Source of the DNA: Promethearchaeota archaeon
GTDB taxonomy: Archaea > Asgardarchaeota > Lokiarchaeia > Sigynarchaeales > MK-D1
Assembly (NCBI GenBank): GCA_016839865.1
Contig: JAEOTN010000030.1
Span: 1 to 8,175 of the forward strand
DNA length: 8,175 bases
Reading direction: 5' to 3'
Shown here piece after piece: positions 6,084-8,175 of the stretch. A program made the position numbers and the translations under genes. Each line of letters starts with the position of its first letter. The stretch's first letter is position 1. The notes below the pieces were generated by a model. The model saw only the letters and a program-made list of their open reading frames with translations, ran no database searches and was not told where the DNA came from.

Positions 6084-6085
6084 AC

Positions 6086-6331
6086 GTGGGCAAAATTCGA
6101 ATTGAAGTATGTTGTGGATTGCACTGCTCCATGCAAGGAGGTCAAGAACTATATGATATGGTAGAATCCGACGAATTACTTGCCGATAGCAAATTCGATA
6201 TTATCCCTGTGAATTGCTTGCAGTGTTGTAAAGATGGTCAATTTTCTCCAGTTGTAGCTATTAATGGAGAGTGCTACACTGAGATGAACGCTGCGCGTCT
6301 TATTTCCACATTGCGTAGTTTTTTAAATTAA
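6086..6331 (+). CDS. Thioredoxin-like [2Fe-2S] ferredoxin (NuoE/HydC-type) next to hydrogenase
   Basis: The 81-residue product starts at GTG behind a good ribosome site. The four cysteines that bind [2Fe-2S] in thioredoxin-fold ferredoxins are present with the standard spacing: C9-x4-C14 and C44-x3-C48. They are followed by the family's SPVVAINGE strand-turn (54-62), equivalent to the APVV-x-ING of NuoE/HndA. Extra cysteines at 10, 47 and 63 are not standard ligands. The size is that of the bare domain, without the helical N-terminus of complex I NuoE. It lies 19 bases ahead of the [FeFe] hydrogenase ATG in the same direction and is almost certainly co-transcribed, so it is probably the hydrogenase's electron partner or a small subunit of it. 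No flavin or NAD-binding subunit (NuoF/HydB type) is in view, so bifurcation cannot be claimed. Confidence 0.88.
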   Translation: MGKIRIEVCCGLHCSMQGGQELYDMVESDELLADSKFDIIPVNCLQCCKDGQFSPVVAINGECYTEMNAARLISTLRSFLN

Positions 6332-6350
6332 GTAATAGTTTGTATTGTTA

Positions 6351-7889
6351 ATGCCCGATCTACCAAAATTAACGATTTTTGAAAAAAGTAGAGGTCTCCC
6401 AACTCCGATAAAGGGTATTCGAAGACGAGTCCTTTCCGAAGTCGCTAAAATGATCGTAGAGAATAAACTTCCCTCGTATATTGAAACAATTCCCTATATT
6501 ATCATTTCAAAAGATACTCCAACATACCGAGATTCGGTTTTTAGAGAACGAGCTATCGTTCGTGAACGAGTTCGACTAGCTTTTGGATTAGATTTGCAAG
6601 AATTTGGAGCTCATGGACCTATTATTGATGATGTGACTCCCGCAATAACGGATAAAAAGTTCTTGGGATTACCTATAGTCAATGTTATCAAAGCGGGATG
6701 TGAACGCTGTGAAACTGATAGCTTCTGGGTAACTGATAATTGTAGACGTTGTTTAGCTCATCCATGCACGGTTGTATGTCCCGTAGACGCTGTCTCAATT
6801 CAAGAAAATAGAGGTTTAATTGACCAAGAAAAATGTGTAAGGTGTGGAAGATGCGCCCAAGTATGTCCATATAATGCAATTGTTCACCGAGAACGACCGT
6901 GTGCACAAGCTTGCGGAATTGGAGCGATTATCACCGACAAAGATGGATTTGCTGATATAGACTATGAAAAATGTGTTAGTTGTGGAATGTGTTTGATATC
7001 ATGTCCCTTCGGTGCTATTGGTGAAAAATCTGAAATTGTGCAGATTTTGCACGCTCTTAAAGGAAAGCACCCAGTTTATGCTGAGATTGCTCCAAGTTTT
7101 GTAGGGCAATTTGGACCCTTAGTTAAAGCATCCATGATTATTGAAGCAATAAAAAAGGTTGGATTTGCAGGAGTTGTAGAGGTAGCGTATGGTGCGGACG
7201 TTGGTACGTTAAAAGAGGCACAAGAACTGGTAGATATATGTTGCAATTCCGAAGATCATAAAGATTTCATTGCTACAAGTTGCTGCACGGCTTGGAAACA
7301 AGCAGCAGTGAACAATTTTCCAGATTTAGCGAGTAACATCTCTGAATCCTATACTCCCATGGTCGAAGCTGCTCGAAAAATAAAAGCTCAAGAACCTAAA
7401 TCCCGAGTAGTATTCATAGGTCCTTGTATTGCAAAGAAAAATGAATGTTTTGCCCCTGAAGTCGCAGAACTTGTTGATTTTGTTATGACATATGAGGAAT
7501 TGGGAGCAATATTTCAAGCAACTGGAATAGATCCCTCAGAAATGAAAGCAACTAAGGATATTAAGGATGCTAGTGAAGCGGGGAGGGGGTATGCAGTAGC
7601 TGGTGGGGTTGCTAATGCGATTGTCTCTCAAACTCAAGAAATACTAGGAAAAGAAGTTGACATCCCGTATACATCCGCTGATACACTTGCTGATTGTATG
7701 AAAATGCTGAACAATATTCAAAAGGGGAAACTTGATCCAAAACCGTTGCTTGTGGAAGGTATGGCTTGTCCTTTTGGTTGTATTGGAGGACCAGGAACAC
7801 TAGCACCTTTACACAGGGCAAAACGGAAGGTAAAAACGTTTTCAAAACGAGCAAAGGTCAAATTACCTTCTGACTATTTGAAAAAATAA
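6351..7889 (+). CDS. hydA: Monomeric [FeFe] hydrogenase, group B-like
   Basis: The ATG at 6351 gives 512 residues; an in-frame TTG at 6345 adds two. The enzyme interconverts protons plus electrons with H2. Residues 1-115 are a family-specific N-terminal region (TPIKGIRR, PTYRDSVFRERAIVRERVR). Next come sixteen cysteines: C117, C120; C131-x2-C134-x4-C139-x3-C143; C162/165/168/172; C184, C188; and C208/211/214/218, enough for four [4Fe-4S] clusters. The H-cluster domain has TSCC (C311 as proton-relay cysteine, C312 as ligand), GPC359 with K362 (the lysine that contacts the diiron site), and MAC473-PFG-C477. The usual proline after TSCC is threonine. GPC instead of MPC and the overall layout favour group B over the bifurcating group A. 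There is no signal peptide, so it is cytosolic. Codon use matches its neighbours. HydEFG maturases must lie elsewhere. Confidence 0.92.
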   Translation: MPDLPKLTIFEKSRGLPTPIKGIRRRVLSEVAKMIVENKLPSYIETIPYIIISKDTPTYRDSVFRERAIVRERVRLAFGLDLQEFGAHGPIIDDVTPAITDKKFLGLPIVNVIKAGCERCETDSFWVTDNCRRCLAHPCTVVCPVDAVSIQENRGLIDQEKCVRCGRCAQVCPYNAIVHRERPCAQACGIGAIITDKDGFADIDYEKCVSCGMCLISCPFGAIGEKSEIVQILHALKGKHPVYAEIAPSFVGQFGPLVKASMIIEAIKKVGFAGVVEVAYGADVGTLKEAQELVDICCNSEDHKDFIATSCCTAWKQAAVNNFPDLASNISESYTPMVEAARKIKAQEPKSRVVFIGPCIAKKNECFAPEVAELVDFVMTYEELGAIFQATGIDPSEMKATKDIKDASEAGRGYAVAGGVANAIVSQTQEILGKEVDIPYTSADTLADCMKMLNNIQKGKLDPKPLLVEGMACPFGCIGGPGTLAPLHRAKRKVKTFSKRAKVKLPSDYLKK

Positions 7890-7891
7890 GT

Positions 7892-8175
7892 TCATTTCAT
7901 TTTATATTTCTTAATCAACTTCTCAGAAATCAGGGTAGCGGATTTTACCAAATCAGTACATTTTTCGTGTCTTCCCGGTAATTCAAAATCAATTTCTCCT
8001 TCAACATACCATTTACTCATAAGGTTTTTACAATTTAGGTCCCCAAATTTCTCTTCCATCTGACCTATAAATTCTTTTACAATTACTTCAATTTCATCCT
8101 TAGGTAAATTATTTTGCGTGGCCAGATAGCTCAATGCACCCACGCTTCCAGTAATAGTACCACAGACTAACCTCC
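7892..8175 (-). CDS. Partial C_GCAxxG_C_C family redox protein (C-terminal part)
   Basis: The frame ends at TGA (7892-7894) and stays open to the window edge, giving 93 visible residues; the true start lies outside. A GTG at 8143 could be taken as a start, but the upstream codons read RLVCGTITG, which is the family's CGAVTG-type motif, so the gene continues. Visible landmarks are CGTITG, then a helix of the IVKEFIGQMEEKFG type, then C48 (LNCKNL) and C72 (HEKCTDLV) near the C-terminus; these are the last conserved cysteines of the family. The N-terminal NCAQ-like cysteine region, about 40-50 residues, is missing. Members are small cysteine-rich proteins thought to be redox active, with no established reaction. 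It converges on the hydrogenase with a 2-base gap. Confidence 0.78.
   Translation of the reverse strand, partial: RLVCGTITGSVGALSYLATQNNLPKDEIEVIVKEFIGQMEEKFGDLNCKNLMSKWYVEGEIDFELPGRHEKCTDLVKSATLISEKLIKKYKMK

Larger units (their letters stand above)
5792..6085. other. AT-rich 294-base intergenic region between divergent genes
   Basis: No gene is supported here. The left end carries the promoter for the winged-helix gene. Candidate plus-strand TATA elements for the hydrogenase cassette are ATATTTAAAATA (about 5866-5877), ATTATATTTAT (5912-5922) and GATTATATCA (5984-5993); none stands out. A small inverted repeat ATTGAA-N5-TTCAAT lies at 5881-5897, and further ATTGAA copies at 5953 and 5966, with the palindrome TTCGAA (5961-5966) between them. 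The gap is the longest in the window and is placed ahead of a redox operon, so regulation is likely here. Confidence 0.5.

Noticed and set aside
6345..6350. TTG start for the hydrogenase
   Set aside because: It adds only two residues; the ATG at 6351 is the more usual codon and no ribosome site favours TTG.
6086..7889. Electron-bifurcating trimeric hydrogenase (HydABC)
   Set aside because: The NuoE-like subunit is present, but there is no NuoF/HydB flavin subunit in view and the catalytic motifs fit group B better.

Overview
The window is AT-rich and densely packed. It looks like archaeal chromosome, possibly from an Asgard-type lineage. Three things suggest this: TATA-like boxes about 25-40 bases ahead of starts, several starts that look leaderless or nearly so, and a winged-helix protein with a long disordered arm of a kind I associate with Asgard genomes. 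No rRNA, tRNA, CRISPR or insertion sequence is visible, so the lineage is an inference.

Left part (1-1752): two minus-strand genes encode membrane-anchored, outward-facing proteins with sulfite-oxidase/molybdopterin-type domains (one partial at the window edge, one with two tandem domain copies and no cysteine). They diverge from a small ModE-type DNA-binding protein that lacks the molybdate-binding domain. The promoter between them carries a TATGCA-N6-TGCATA inverted repeat and a TAACGTTA palindrome overlapping the TATA box, which are good candidates for the regulator's own operator.

Middle (1756-5791): a PAP2-type membrane phosphatase and a histidine phosphatase are transcribed divergently from a short shared promoter. 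A probable 44-residue charged protein follows on the minus strand. Next come two tandem paralogous four-helix membrane proteins of unknown function, then a minus-strand protein with a long disordered N-terminal arm and a C-terminal winged-helix-like domain.

Right part (5792-8175): after a 294-base AT-rich gap lies a two-gene cassette. An 81-residue thioredoxin-fold [2Fe-2S] ferredoxin (NuoE/HydC-like) is followed by a 512-residue monomeric [FeFe] hydrogenase, most like group B. The hydrogenase has sixteen N-terminal cysteines, enough for four [4Fe-4S] clusters, and all H-cluster cysteine ligands. The usual TSCCP motif reads TSCCT. A partial C_GCAxxG_C_C redox protein converges on it. The likely joint function is cytosolic hydrogen metabolism with the small ferredoxin as electron partner. 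No HydE, HydF or HydG maturase is in the window.

All four convergent gene pairs end within 2-13 bases of each other, so terminators must lie inside the opposing genes.
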